This document shows positions 33,455-44,601 of a stretch of DNA of 64,000 nucleotides, in pieces (within the stretch, counting starts at the first letter, position 1; each line of letters opens with the position of its first letter). A model generated the notes under the pieces. It saw only the letters and a program-made list of their open reading frames with translations, made no database searches and had not been told where the DNA came from. The translations under genes were made by a program, and so were the position numbers. Source of the DNA: Hofstenia miamia (Eukaryota; Xenacoelomorpha; Acoela); the NCBI GenBank assembly GCA_004352715.1, contig SCFE01000073.1:1485934-1549933 (forward strand). The letters are read 5' to 3'.

Positions 33455-35147
33455 CTCTTCAATAACAGATGACGTTAATTTGTTGCCATTTTAACTGACT
33501 ATTACAACCATTTCAAATTTTTAATTTCGGCTCTATAAGGTTGAGATAAATGTCGAATACAGTGACTTGTTGTTTTGTGCAGCATACCCTAGCGGAAGTA
33601 TTAGGCGTACACAACAACATAGGCATTCCAAAAATGCCGAAATCCCTCACACAACCCTTCACACATTTCCTAAGCAAACAATCTAATTGAAAGATTTAAA
33701 GAAATATCAACTATATTTGGTTAGGCAGACGTGTGAGACTGCTCTTTAGCATTACTAAGGCTCATAAGATAAAATTTAATTTATTGTTAAACTAATAAAA
33801 TGCATGCAAAATAGTTTTTTAGATAGAATATTTTAGTATATCACGACCGGCAAATTGACAGGCCGGTCAGGCAGGTCGATATCCCGGACCCGACCGGCTA
33901 CCTGTACCGGTCCGAACCAACCGGTTCCAGCTCTGATACAGAGCTTCCAATTTTGCTGTTAACAGCTAAAGAAGTAGTTGACAGCAAACAACAATTCTTT
34001 TGCTGTTAACAGATTCGATATTTTCTTACTTAGTTTGCAGATACAATAGAAAAAAAATTCGTAGATAGGCTTCAAGATTGCATGGATAGCAGCAGGTTTT
34101 TTTTGACGGTTTTGATAATGTGAAAATACATTTGATAGGATACAAAATTATTGTTTTTAAACAGAGCTAAAGGAAAGTAATGTACTTTAAAAAAAACTTT
34201 TTAAAAATAAACAGAAACTTCAATGCGAATTTTGATTTCAAGCAATCTAAAATACATTGGAACATATTTTTATTTTATGAATTATTCACAATTCGAATGT
34301 ATAGAGGTGTATATATAGGCCTATGTAAATTACATTAATGTATAAAAATTAATCTTAAGTCTATAATCAATTGAGCTAGATGCTATATTTTTTTATTCAG
34401 CTTTTTGTATTAATTTACTGCATAATAATTGCATTACAACCATATTCGACCTAACCACTAATAGTAAGGTGTGTCTTCCTTTTCTAGTGGAGTAGGATAG
34501 CAAGTGTTGACCCCAGTTTTGAAATGTCTAACTTGATAAATCCTGTTTTTAGTTAAACAATGTGATTAAAAATTTCTTCTGATATGAAATCTTAAATTAT
34601 TTTCAATAAACTAAGCATTTGATTAGTAATTGGAAAAAGGGTATCTTTCTTTTTCTTCTCTACAAACTAAATATTTGATTATCATTAGCAGAATTGTTGT
34701 AAAATTATTGGATATCGTAAGATTATTATAAATTCTAAGATTAGTACGTTCGCAGCTCTTCTTGGTTTGAGCAAAAGGCTCGATGGTATGATTAACTACA
34801 ATTTTAGTATCAGGGAAATGCAACTGCTACAAAATTTCATCCAATATCGAATGCAACGGGAAAGTGCTATGCCAAGACAATGCGAATTAATGAAGTAGAG
34901 CAGAAGTATCTGATATTTTTCAGTGTGGTGACGAGGTCTGCACTGTCTCTCTTGAGACACATTTCCTTCATATTATAAAAATTAGGATCGAAAAAATATT
35001 AATAATATTCGGAAAATATCATCAAAAAAGCAAATTTCGAAATTTTTTTAACGATGATTATTGAAGTTCCACACATCTTGGAAATAAAAATGCTCAAATA
35101 TAAAACATTACTAATCTAAAGTATCGTGGTTTTGAAATAGATATTTA

Positions 35148-37079
35148 CCGTTCTACGTCGTTTGGGGTGTTTCTGTAACCCCAAAGTCTTTAATTACGTT
35201 GCTGTAACATGAGAAATTCAGGTAAACCCACAAAAACTTACGACTTTTTATATAAACCTAAATGCCTAAAAATGCCAAATAGCAGCAATGTTTAGCTTCA
35301 TTATTTACAATATTAACTGCATTTCTATGATTATCGCCATATGGGGTAACTTTGTATACCCAAGTTATTTAGTCTAACAAATATTAAGAATATTGTATCA
35401 TGTCAAATAATTTTATATCTTAGCTTGCATAATTGCAACTTTCCTTTCAAATCTTTAATGTTGCTTGTAAATAGTTGAGGAAGTTGGTGATCAAGCTCTT
35501 TCAATCATGATTCAAAATTCAAGTAATGAAGATATTTTGATGATGGTATTTCACATGGGTTAGGAAATTTTGAACTTTAATATTGAGCATAAAATATGTT
35601 ACGATGTTCACAGTGATGTTCATTTAATTTTAAACATGTGACCCGACCTGGCCTGTCTAACAATGATATGTACCCCAACCTAATCAAAGAAAGATTACTA
35701 GTGTAATATGCGCAAAAATGTTTTAGCATAAAAGCATCAATAAAAGCAAGACAAAATCAATAAAAAATACAAGTATAATTAGAATCCATTAGTGTTTAAT
35801 AAATTTAAAGATGGAAGGCTTTGACTTCTTAAATTGTTCCATAATCCGATTTGTCTAAGAGAATCGAGCAATCTCACCCGTCGAATTTTAGACTTGACTG
35901 TCGGACAAATTGACTCGTAACCACCCTGAATTATATACAATAATATTAATTGCAGTATTAGGTCAAATCCGGGAAAGGCTGGACGACAAATATGTCGACG
36001 GTCTAAATATCAACATGCACCCTGGTTTAAGAAGAGGCATCATGGAAAGTATTTAGTTTTACGATGTGTAATCTGGTTTTACACTTAACCTATTACCATA
36101 AATATAAAAAGTTACACCGATTGGTACATAAAGGCAGAAATTACTATTCACATTGAAACAAGCTAGTCTATATCTAAATCAAGTTTATAACATTGCTATT
36201 GACATTTGGTTTACTACATGCCGTCTTGTAAATTATTTTATTGTTGGCACTTTGCAAAAAAATCGACCACAATATACAAGAGAATTTGAAAAATTCATCA
36301 GTTAACATTATATCTCACAACATTTCACTTTGGCCATGTTTGAGCAAAGGTAAATGTTCTCTAACATTGACATCTTTAATGTATCTCAATGAGTACAATT
36401 TACCACAAACTTCATAGAAGAAAAAAGGAAAATGAACAAACGATAAGTCTTTAGAGCACCGGTCGCAAATGCCGAAGATAGGCACGTGAGTTTCTCTTAA
36501 CATGATAAATTCTGCACTCAAATTTTTTACATCGCTCTTGCTATTATTTAACAAGCATTTTAAACTAAGATTAAAAAAAGGAGTATTGAATGACAGATTA
36601 AGAAAAATCTGCATAAACAAATTCCGAAGCAGAACTATAAATTTGCTGGCTTAACAAAGGCTCGTTTTGGGTTCGTTGTGTATCCAATGCAGTGTTAAAG
36701 CACGTCCCGACTCGGGTTAGTACGTTAGAAGCTCGGCTTGTTGACAAGTCTGGTATATTAATACCTGTATCAAATACATGTGTGACTATATGCGGCAATG
36801 GATGAGTGACTCTATGATATTAAAGAAGACAAAGTCTCCAATTGAAAAAACGGAGAAAATACTTTTTTCCCATGCAAATATTTACAAAATATTACAGAAA
36901 AGTACTACAAGCTTTCAAATTTTGTTGTAAACCGCATACTATAAGTGAAAGAATTTATGTAGATTGAACACAATTCTTTAAATATATTTTATATTAACTA
37001 ATATGGAATTCATAATTTGGGGTAACAAAGTTACCCCAAACGACGATGCCCACATTTTAAAAGTTACGACGTAGAAAGG
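35148..37079 (+). mobile_element. piggyBac-like element
   Basis: The right end reads inward CCTTTCTACGTCGT and abuts TTAA (37080-37083), the piggyBac target. The left end CCGTTCTACGTCGT follows TTTA (35144-35147), a one-base change from TTAA. Both ends also carry a GTTTGGGGT...ACCCCAAA palindrome just inside (35159-35186; 37018-37041), with related GGGGTAAC DNA at about 35343. A transposase remnant lies inside on the plus strand. Confidence 0.75.
35940..36305 (+). pseudogene. piggyBac transposase remnant
   Basis: The frame 36156-36305 reads YNIAIDIWFTTCRLVNYF, then VGTLQKNRPQYTREF. piggyBac transposases have ...TTDNWFTS..L...L......VGTLRKNK..IP.EF at the third catalytic Asp, which here is the D of AIDIW. 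A few residues are missing after VNYF. Upstream frame pieces (RERLDDKYVDGLNINM, about 35970) may be earlier parts but are not certain. Most of the protein is gone. Confidence 0.65.
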
Positions 37080-38174
37080 TTAAGTTTGCATTAGAAGACT
37101 TCGAAGACTGTGAATAAGAAAATTAAAAAAAATGAACACTTAGTAAGTCATTTAAATCAAAGCAATTTCTTCTTTACCTAAGTTCTGAATTACAAAGGAT
37201 ACTGTACTGAGTTTATCTATATGGATACGTATCCAAAAATTGAAATTATTGCGACATATTATTAATTTTTAATTTGCAGAGCAAATTTATTTCAATTCCT
37301 TAAAATTGCAATGAAAAAAGTGTACAATCTTGGTTGTTTACATTACAAAAGACATTTTCTAAGAACTTAAATATTAATTTCTTTTAAACTTAGTAAAAAT
37401 ATACATATGCTAATCAAGGAACCGTATTAATGTTTTAGTTACTGTTTTATGGTGATACCTCTTTCCACTTAATACTTTGCTGATGCTAGAGTACAAACTA
37501 TTGATATATATTACAAGTACAGTTTAATATAAAAACCGCCGGTAAATGTTCCTATATTTTTAAGCACTCAAAGCTTTCTGATAGAAGTCAGGCAATTATG
37601 GTTAATTGCAAGTTTGAAATCCTACAATGGAAAAAAAAATTAAATCATACAAAAAACGAATTATTAACAATGTATCTATATACATAGGGGTATTCCAGCC
37701 ATATTCTTCACAATCATTTCCAGGTAGATATACAACATCAGCATGCGCCTCTAAACCTAGAAAGTGTTGTATTGATAGCACTCTTATGAAAAGTTTCCAC
37801 AGGAAAAAAATGTTCGGTGAAAATATATTAAAATGCGTTTCAAAGAAAGACTGCAAAAATGCATTTAAATCATGTGTTTGCATACATAAATTTTGCCAAT
37901 TTCTGACGATTTTCATGAATTTCCGCCGAAATTTTTGTTTTTTCTAGGAATTCAGATTTCAAAGTAAAAATACCAAAACAGCAAAATTGGGAACAAATTA
38001 TGATAAATAAATTTGCATGTTAATATCTCACCCCAGGTATGGTTGAGTGACTTTTTGCAATACTCCATTGTTTTTGCAGGATCAACTTCACACATTGGAC
38101 GAAACAGCAAATCAGTTGGTATTTATTAACACTAAAAACGCGACATTAGGTCAAAATGACCTATAAGTCATTTT

Positions 38175-38203
38175 TCATGGACTTCTAGTTTAGAAGTCCA
38201 TGA
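38175..38203. repeat. Perfect 13-bp hairpin
   Basis: TCATGGACTTCTA and TAGAAGTCCATGA are separated by three bases. An outer AAGTC/GACTT pair extends the structure. No reading frame or transposon end explains it. Confidence 0.8.
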
Positions 38204-38539
38204 CTTTTTTATTTGTTGCATTCAACAAAAACTCTAGCAGATACAAATACTTTAAATTATATTAGTAATTTTATTGAATTTGGTATTTGTAGAAATTTTG
38301 TTTCTATTCCATAATTTTTGCATTTGAAACATTACATGTAAGCTCATTCTCAAGGAGCAATCGCAGTTCTACTGTTGAATTCAACTCATTTTAGAAATAA
38401 TTTCGTAATAAATTATTCAGTTTTATTATTAACATTGCTTGCTATTCATATTTTTGCCGAAAAACGGATGTTTGTGCCTAAAATGGTGCCGAAAAAAGAT
38501 TTTGGCATTAAAAAATTATTTCCTAATTATAATTTGCCT

Positions 38540-38740
38540 TAAAATCTTTGAATAATCGCGCCACAGCAAGCAGATGTCTTAATACTTAAACGATAAAATA
38601 ATATCCATTTTCTTCAACCATAGCAATAAGATTTACCTAGCAAAGCAAGCAGTCCGTTAATTGCTTCACATTCCGTTAATTGCTTCACATTATTATAAAA
38701 TATAAGTACGAGAAATATTTTCTTTTAATAAGAACAACTC
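38540..38740. repeat. Second, partial copy of the 19.8-21.0 kb hAT element
   Basis: GCGCCACAGCAAGCAGATG, ATATCC-TTTTCTTCA and AAGCAAGCAGTCCGTT correspond to 19925-20130 in the same order. The 19-mer TCCGTTAATTGCTTCACAT is tandemly doubled (38653-38671 and 38672-38690). Terminal repeats were not identified. Confidence 0.7.
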
Positions 38741-38870
38741 AACAGTCATTCCCTATGTATGATCAACTAATTTGATCATGAATTATGTTGAGAAAAATCT
38801 CGTAATAATTACATCAATATAAATAAATTTTAAATTTTCAATCTTATGGAATAAATTAAGGTTTTACATA

Positions 38871-39870
38871 NNNNNNNNNNNNNNNNNNNNNNNNNNNNNN
38901 NNNNNNNNNNNNNNNNNNNNNNNNNNNNNNNNNNNNNNNNNNNNNNNNNNNNNNNNNNNNNNNNNNNNNNNNNNNNNNNNNNNNNNNNNNNNNNNNNNNN
39001 NNNNNNNNNNNNNNNNNNNNNNNNNNNNNNNNNNNNNNNNNNNNNNNNNNNNNNNNNNNNNNNNNNNNNNNNNNNNNNNNNNNNNNNNNNNNNNNNNNNN
39101 NNNNNNNNNNNNNNNNNNNNNNNNNNNNNNNNNNNNNNNNNNNNNNNNNNNNNNNNNNNNNNNNNNNNNNNNNNNNNNNNNNNNNNNNNNNNNNNNNNNN
39201 NNNNNNNNNNNNNNNNNNNNNNNNNNNNNNNNNNNNNNNNNNNNNNNNNNNNNNNNNNNNNNNNNNNNNNNNNNNNNNNNNNNNNNNNNNNNNNNNNNNN
39301 NNNNNNNNNNNNNNNNNNNNNNNNNNNNNNNNNNNNNNNNNNNNNNNNNNNNNNNNNNNNNNNNNNNNNNNNNNNNNNNNNNNNNNNNNNNNNNNNNNNN
39401 NNNNNNNNNNNNNNNNNNNNNNNNNNNNNNNNNNNNNNNNNNNNNNNNNNNNNNNNNNNNNNNNNNNNNNNNNNNNNNNNNNNNNNNNNNNNNNNNNNNN
39501 NNNNNNNNNNNNNNNNNNNNNNNNNNNNNNNNNNNNNNNNNNNNNNNNNNNNNNNNNNNNNNNNNNNNNNNNNNNNNNNNNNNNNNNNNNNNNNNNNNNN
39601 NNNNNNNNNNNNNNNNNNNNNNNNNNNNNNNNNNNNNNNNNNNNNNNNNNNNNNNNNNNNNNNNNNNNNNNNNNNNNNNNNNNNNNNNNNNNNNNNNNNN
39701 NNNNNNNNNNNNNNNNNNNNNNNNNNNNNNNNNNNNNNNNNNNNNNNNNNNNNNNNNNNNNNNNNNNNNNNNNNNNNNNNNNNNNNNNNNNNNNNNNNNN
39801 NNNNNNNNNNNNNNNNNNNNNNNNNNNNNNNNNNNNNNNNNNNNNNNNNNNNNNNNNNNNNNNNNNNNNN
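38871..39870. other. Assembly gap of 1000 N
   Basis: A run of exactly 1000 N ends at a (TA)n tract, so the gap size is probably a placeholder. Long open frames reported across it would be artefacts. Confidence 0.95.
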
Positions 39871-39887
39871 TATATATATATATATAT

Positions 39888-41400
39888 ATTCATTGATTAG
39901 GGTAAGCACACATTCCTAAGCTCTACTAATTCAGAAATATGTTAAACTGCATCAAAACTGAATAAATTATATATTGTTTGTATGCATGTACTATTCATTG
40001 ACTAATAATTTAGTTAATCTCTGAAAATAGTTTTTCACTTTTCAATTTGATCTGCTCAATAATAAATTGTAGTTAACGATATTTTTTTAAGTTTTAAGAA
40101 TACAATTTCAACGTGTTTATACGTACCTCAAATTTACTTCCAAAATGAATTAACTAATAAATTTTTCAAGGAATTTATAAGCATAAAAGCCAATCAGATT
40201 TCTTCAAATAAGCTAAAGAAACATTCGAAAGTTCTGATTGAATGCTGCAATTGTGAAGATATTTTTGCTTGTCATATTTTCATCGAAACAATGAATTTTA
40301 TGTCATTTGTTATAAAATACATGGAAAACTGATCTACTCAAATATAATAGCTAAATAGTAGTATTAATATTTCACAAATTTAATCCTCTTTGATTTGAGC
40401 ATGTAAATGTTCCACTATTTTTCTTGTTTAGTTGCATATTTGCAACTCTGGGCAGTAGAAGTATTGAAAGTTGCAAATTGACTATGTTTGAAAATTGGTG
40501 AAAATGTTAAAACGACTGAATGAGCTGTTTTCAATATATTGCTATTCAATTTCAAGGGATAGGAAGCTTTTTGTAAACATAAGCTGCTAGTATTGATTGA
40601 TATTATCATCCGCAAGCAAGTTATTTATGAGCGTTACATTTAGGGCACATCTTGGCATCTACAAGCTCTAATGTAATAGGATTGATTAAAAAAATTCAAA
40701 CAACGAATATTGATTTGATATATAATAATTTTTAAATGATATGAAAATTTACATTATGATACCCTTTACTTTATTGAATAAATTTAGAAGCTAGTAACAG
40801 ACTAAGATGATTCAAAATGATTGAAATGTTGAAATTACTTTAATTTGAGTACTCTAATTTGAGTAGTCATAAATATTTCAAAAAATGTGCATTTTCATAT
40901 TTTTAGAAAAACTAAATATGCCTATTTATAACTGCCAAAAATCATATTTCAATTTCAAGATTGCACTGTATCACAAATGATATGTACTTAGTATGCCATA
41001 TTTACAATTAGAGCGTTAGATGTTAAATGGCAAATCCAATCTTGAACTCCCAAATAATATTAGAAATTGACATAATAGAGCCGTTTATAATATAGAATTA
41101 TGATATAAATTTAATATGTTAATAACAATTAGAAAAAATAATATGGCGCTATTTGAAGTATTTCACTTCATTTGTTTTGCGCAAACAACAATTGCTAAGG
41201 TGAAAGTCGGCATTGAAATATGTAAAAGTTAATAGTGTATGCTGCATGTAACTTGTTTTCTTAAATTTTCTTTATTGTCAGCAGCCGGTGGTAGGCAGGA
41301 TCTTCAGATGTGGTGGAGCATCTCATTGGTGAATAAGTTACATGATAAATACCTTTACTAATGACTACAAAAAGAATGAAAATATTGAGAATAAATACAC
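39888..41400. other. No recognised feature
   Basis: AT-rich sequence without supported genes or repeats. Confidence 0.4.
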
Positions 41401-41418
41401 CCCTAAAACCTTAAGGTT

Positions 41419-41458
41419 AGGGGCATCGTACACTAGGATAACGAGAGTACGTGCCCCT
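41419..41458. repeat. Imperfect hairpin
   Basis: AGGGGCA-T-CGTAC pairs with GTACG-TGCCCCT across a 15-base loop. One base is bulged. It is GC-rich in an AT-rich setting; it may be a transposon tip or a structured RNA. Confidence 0.5.
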
Positions 41459-41815
41459 CCCCCGGAGAAATTCTTCTTCCAAGTGTGCTATAAAGAAGTG
41501 CTTTCAGTCCTATGTGAAACAAACTTATGAGATGAGGCCTTTAGATTTAAGATTCCTTAAAGGTAAATTCTCTTAAACACTAATTACAGACAAGCTGTTT
41601 GCTGTGCTCAATGTTATTATATTTTTAAGCAGGCATCCCAGATTAGAATTGAACAACCTTATATAGCCTATTAAGTAAGTAAGTAATTTATTGACTCATA
41701 ACGGCAGATAATATGTAATACAAATACAAATACTGAATCCATTTGTTAACAAAAATCGACTAATTAAATTTAGACAGTACAAATCGTCCTATTTGGGTTT
41801 TGATTTGCTGCTACC

Positions 41816-42440
41816 TTAGGTAAACAGTTCTATTGATCTATGTACAGAATAACATACAGTTCTGATATCCATGACATCTTCGTTGTACATTGAGTGCAGA
41901 TCCGCTGCATTTGTTCTAACTGCGTCTGTTATATTTACAGTGAAGGGACACGAAAAAATGATATGATTTTCGTCTTGAACGCCGGTTCTGCAGGAACATA
42001 TCCTCTGATCTCTTTCGATTCGAGACCATCGTCCGGTTTCTACTCGGAGACGGTGGGACGACAGTCTCAGACGTGTATTGTTTATCCGTACGTATTCGGG
42101 AATGTCATTGCAAGTGCAAAGAACATGATGGCAAAGGTTGGGATTTATATTAACATAATCCCTATACCGTGTTGTATCGCGTGATCGTATTCTTTGGATA
42201 AGAGCTTGTCTGCCATTTTCCACGGCATTTAGAATATCTTCGAAATTTTGAATGTAACGAGCCATGGACGAGTTAACAGATCGACAAAGGTCATAAGCAA
42301 GTAAGAGCGGTTTATGTGGATCTCTGTTGTTAAACAAATTTTTGTCAAGCCATCGTTTCTGTTTCATTCTTACGGCTGTTGAGCAATCCGGCATATTTGC
42401 TTCGATTAAACAAAGATCATTGGGAGTTTGACATCTAACC
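41816..42440 (-). pseudogene. Non-LTR ORF2 C-terminal region with zinc knuckle
   Basis: The frame 42394-41816 is open for 192 codons. It ends with ICSCRTGVQDENHIIFSCP, a C-x-C...H-x4-C knuckle seen at the C-terminus of several APE-type non-LTR ORF2 proteins. A one-base shift near 42435 separates it from the upstream frame (after KFIRG; the continuation reads VRCQTPNDLCLIEANMPDC). Apart from the shift it is well preserved. Confidence 0.75.
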
Positions 42441-42830
42441 CCTAATAAACTTCACGACTTCGTGGTACATGGTAGAAACGGCATTAATCCCAGTTCCAAG
42501 CCATGTCTCTGCCCCATGCAAGATTGATGCCATCACGGCTGCCTCAGCTACTCTCTTCTTTAATCGGTAGGGCAAGTCACATTGAGCATTCAGAAAATTA
42601 CGGAACTTTTGGATGTTTCCCTCTCTCTCGGCACAATGGGCTTTAACAATCGACCTGATAGACCCTTCTTCGGTTATGGGAGAGCAAAGGTAGATGTACA
42701 TTTTACAGTTCGGGACTTTAATGTTGTTCACGATAATTTGCTCTTTGTCATAGTCATCCCCATTTATTACTACGAACTTCGTCTTCTTCTGGTTGACCTC
42801 CATACCATATTCGTTACAGAACTCGATCAA
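42435..42830 (-). pseudogene. Reverse transcriptase thumb region, copy A
   Basis: The 131 codons read IEFCNEYGMEVNQKKTKFVV, the block just after the catalytic box in this lineage, then EGSIRSIVKAHCAEREGN and HGAETWLGTG. The sequence before it jumps straight from the motif-A region (VDFQKAYDKVPR, in 43132-42827), so the YxDD part is deleted. The first half of this segment is repeated at 43129-43413. Confidence 0.75.
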
Positions 42831-43132
42831 AAGTTTAGTAAGATTTCGAGTATTTTATTCCGAGGTACTTTATCGTAAGCCTTCTGGAAATCGACGAAAA
42901 CTATAAACAGTTTAGATTTAGTTCTCTTTGCATAGTCAATAAGAAGCCTTATTGTCAATATTTGTTCAATGCATCCTTTTCCTTTTTGAGCACCGTTTTG
43001 CTCATTTTGGGTTCGATACCATAGGGATAATCGGTTGGAAACAAGGGATTCCAGAATTTTAGCCATCGCGCCACAGACACTAATTCCTCTGTAATTTGAG
43101 GGGTCGAATCGTTCGCCTTTTTTGAAGATCAT
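42827..43132 (-). pseudogene. Reverse transcriptase finger/palm, copy A (likely assembly duplicate)
   Basis: The 101 codons, FKKGERFDPSNYRGISVCG to FVDFQKAYDKVPRNKILEIL, repeat the second half of the frame 43955-43410 almost exactly. One residue differs (NGAQKGKG here, NDAQKGKG there). It ends at a single N (43155). Confidence 0.8.
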
Positions 43133-43413
43133 TGATAATCGAGAAATACACCAGNCAAGTCACATTGAGCATTCAGAAAATTACGGAACTTTTGGACGTT
43201 TCCCTCTCTCTCGGCACAATGGGCTTTAACAATCGACCTGATAGACCCTTCTTCGGTTATGGGAGAGCAAAGGTAGATGTACATTTTACAGTTCGGGACT
43301 TTAATGTTGTTCACGATAATTTGCTCTTTGTCATAGTCATCCCCATTTATTACTACGAACTTCGTCTTCTTCTGGTTGACCTCCATACCATATTCGTTAC
43401 AGAACTCGATCAA
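43129..43413 (-). pseudogene. Reverse transcriptase thumb region, copy B (likely assembly duplicate)
   Basis: Near-identical to the start of 42830-42435 (IEFCNEYGMEVNQKKTKF). It runs into the single N at 43155. One residue differs (EGNVQ here, EGNIQ there). Confidence 0.8.
43155..43155. other. Single-N assembly join between direct duplicates
   Basis: The 582-bp blocks 42573-43154 and 43156-43737 meet at this N. At least two single-base differences separate them (ggatgttt/ggacgttt; gagcaccg/gagcatcg). Confidence 0.85.
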
Positions 43414-43955
43414 AAGTTTAGTAAGATTTCGAGTATTTTATTCCGAGGTACTTTATCGTAAGCCTTCTGGAAATCGACGAAAACTATAAACAGTTTAGAT
43501 TTAGTTCTCTTTGCATAGTCAATAAGAAGCCTTATTGTCAATATTTGTTCAATGCATCCTTTTCCTTTTTGAGCATCGTTTTGCTCATTTTGGGTTCGAT
43601 ACCATAGGGATAATCGGTTGGAAACAAGGGATTCCAGAATTTTAGCCATCGCGCCACAGACACTAATTCCTCTGTAATTTGAGGGGTCGAATCGTTCGCC
43701 TTTTTTGAAGATCATTGATAATCGAGAAATACACCAGTTCGTCGGCCAAATGCACAAATTAAATATAATGTTGAACAAAATTGTCAGTTGAATCAGCATG
43801 CTCATAGGTAGGTATCTGAAAAGGCCGGGATACACACCGTCTAGACCAGCGGCTTTATCCTTCATCCGTCTAGCAACGCATGTCGTTTCATTGGGAGTGA
43901 AATCATCATCGAGAATCGGGATGTAAGCTGTTGTCTCGCAATCAAAATTATTCAC
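43410..43955 (-). pseudogene. Reverse transcriptase finger/palm region, copy B
   Basis: The 181 codons cover the linker and reverse-transcriptase start. MKDKAAGLDGVYPGLFRYLP corresponds to the usual KAxGxDGxxxE/G block, RGISVCGAMAKILESLVSNR to the YRGIxLLxxxxKIxxxIxxxR block, and FVDFQKAYDKVPR is catalytic block A. The frame ends after ILEILLNF, where the deletion joins it out of frame to the thumb region. Confidence 0.85.
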
Positions 43956-44021
43956 CTCGATTTGATTGCCAGGATTTAGAAGCTCTTCACAGTGATTTTT
44001 AAAAGTTACATCGTCGGGGCT

Positions 44022-44596
44022 NCAAGATCACGCTGTCAGATTGTTTACAAATGCTAAGGAGATTTCTTCCCCTAGCGTTAATCAACATATCAGGAGATTC
44101 TCTAATGACCTTCATTTTCGTAGAGTAAAGTAGATGCGCTTGAGCTTATGCCACCATTAAAATCACCAACGACTATTAGCCTTCCAGGATATCTTACCTC
44201 AATCTTTCTTGCTAGAACACTAATATTGTTTGGGTCAAAGTACAGGGAATCAGATGGAGGAATGTAACATCCGGCAATCCATAGCTTGGGGCAGAAACTA
44301 AAACGCATCCAGATTTGATCACAAGTGTTTATCTCAATTTCCATGATGTATGGGAAAAGTGCCTGCTGTCTAACTAACGCAACGCATCCGCCGCGGTGCC
44401 CCTCTCCATTTATCTTTAAATTTCTATACGGTTTAAATCCAGGTACTAATAATTGGTGAGGGTTTCTTATTTCAAACAACAAAACAATGTCATAATCCAA
44501 CTGTTTCTTCAGAAAAGCACTATCAGATAATTTATTATGCAGTCCATTGATGTTTAGAGACGCTAAACACAATTCGGATTCATTGCTATGAGTCAT
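44022..44596 (-). pseudogene. APE-type endonuclease, N-terminal part
   Basis: The 164-codon frame (44596-44102) starts 5 bases after the ORF1 stop. It reads LCLASLNINGLHNK (the SxNxNG start), LFEIRNPH (the catalytic ExR position), RGGCVALVR and VVGDFNGG (the GDFN block). A shift follows, and the frame resumes as SPDMLINARGRNLLSICK up to the single N at 44022. The SDH-containing C-terminal part is missing, so either the element or the assembly is deleted here. Confidence 0.85.
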
Positions 44597-44601
44597 TTTA
44601 T

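Larger units (their letters stand above)
31613..33943 (-). mobile_element. hAT transposon with matching ends and target duplication
   Basis: The element is 31621-33935 (2315 bp). Both ends read inward CAGAGCTGGAACCGGT; further inside, CCGGT motifs are repeated many times near both tips. The 8-mers atacaggg (31613-31620) and atacagag (33936-33943) match at 7/8, as expected for a hAT target duplication. The transposase lies on the minus strand and has lost a central part and the extreme C-terminus, so the copy is not autonomous. A solo end of a relative is at 3401. Confidence 0.92.

Noticed and set aside
38830-39909. Long minus-strand open frames of 345-359 codons
   Set aside because: They consist of Ns; they are gap artefacts.
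41894-43461. Plus-strand frames of 96-109 codons opposite the APE-type element
   Set aside because: They are antisense to recognised ORF2 blocks.
42573-43737. A real tandem duplication of retroelement sequence
   Set aside because: A single N at the exact join and near-identity point to an unmerged assembly overlap.
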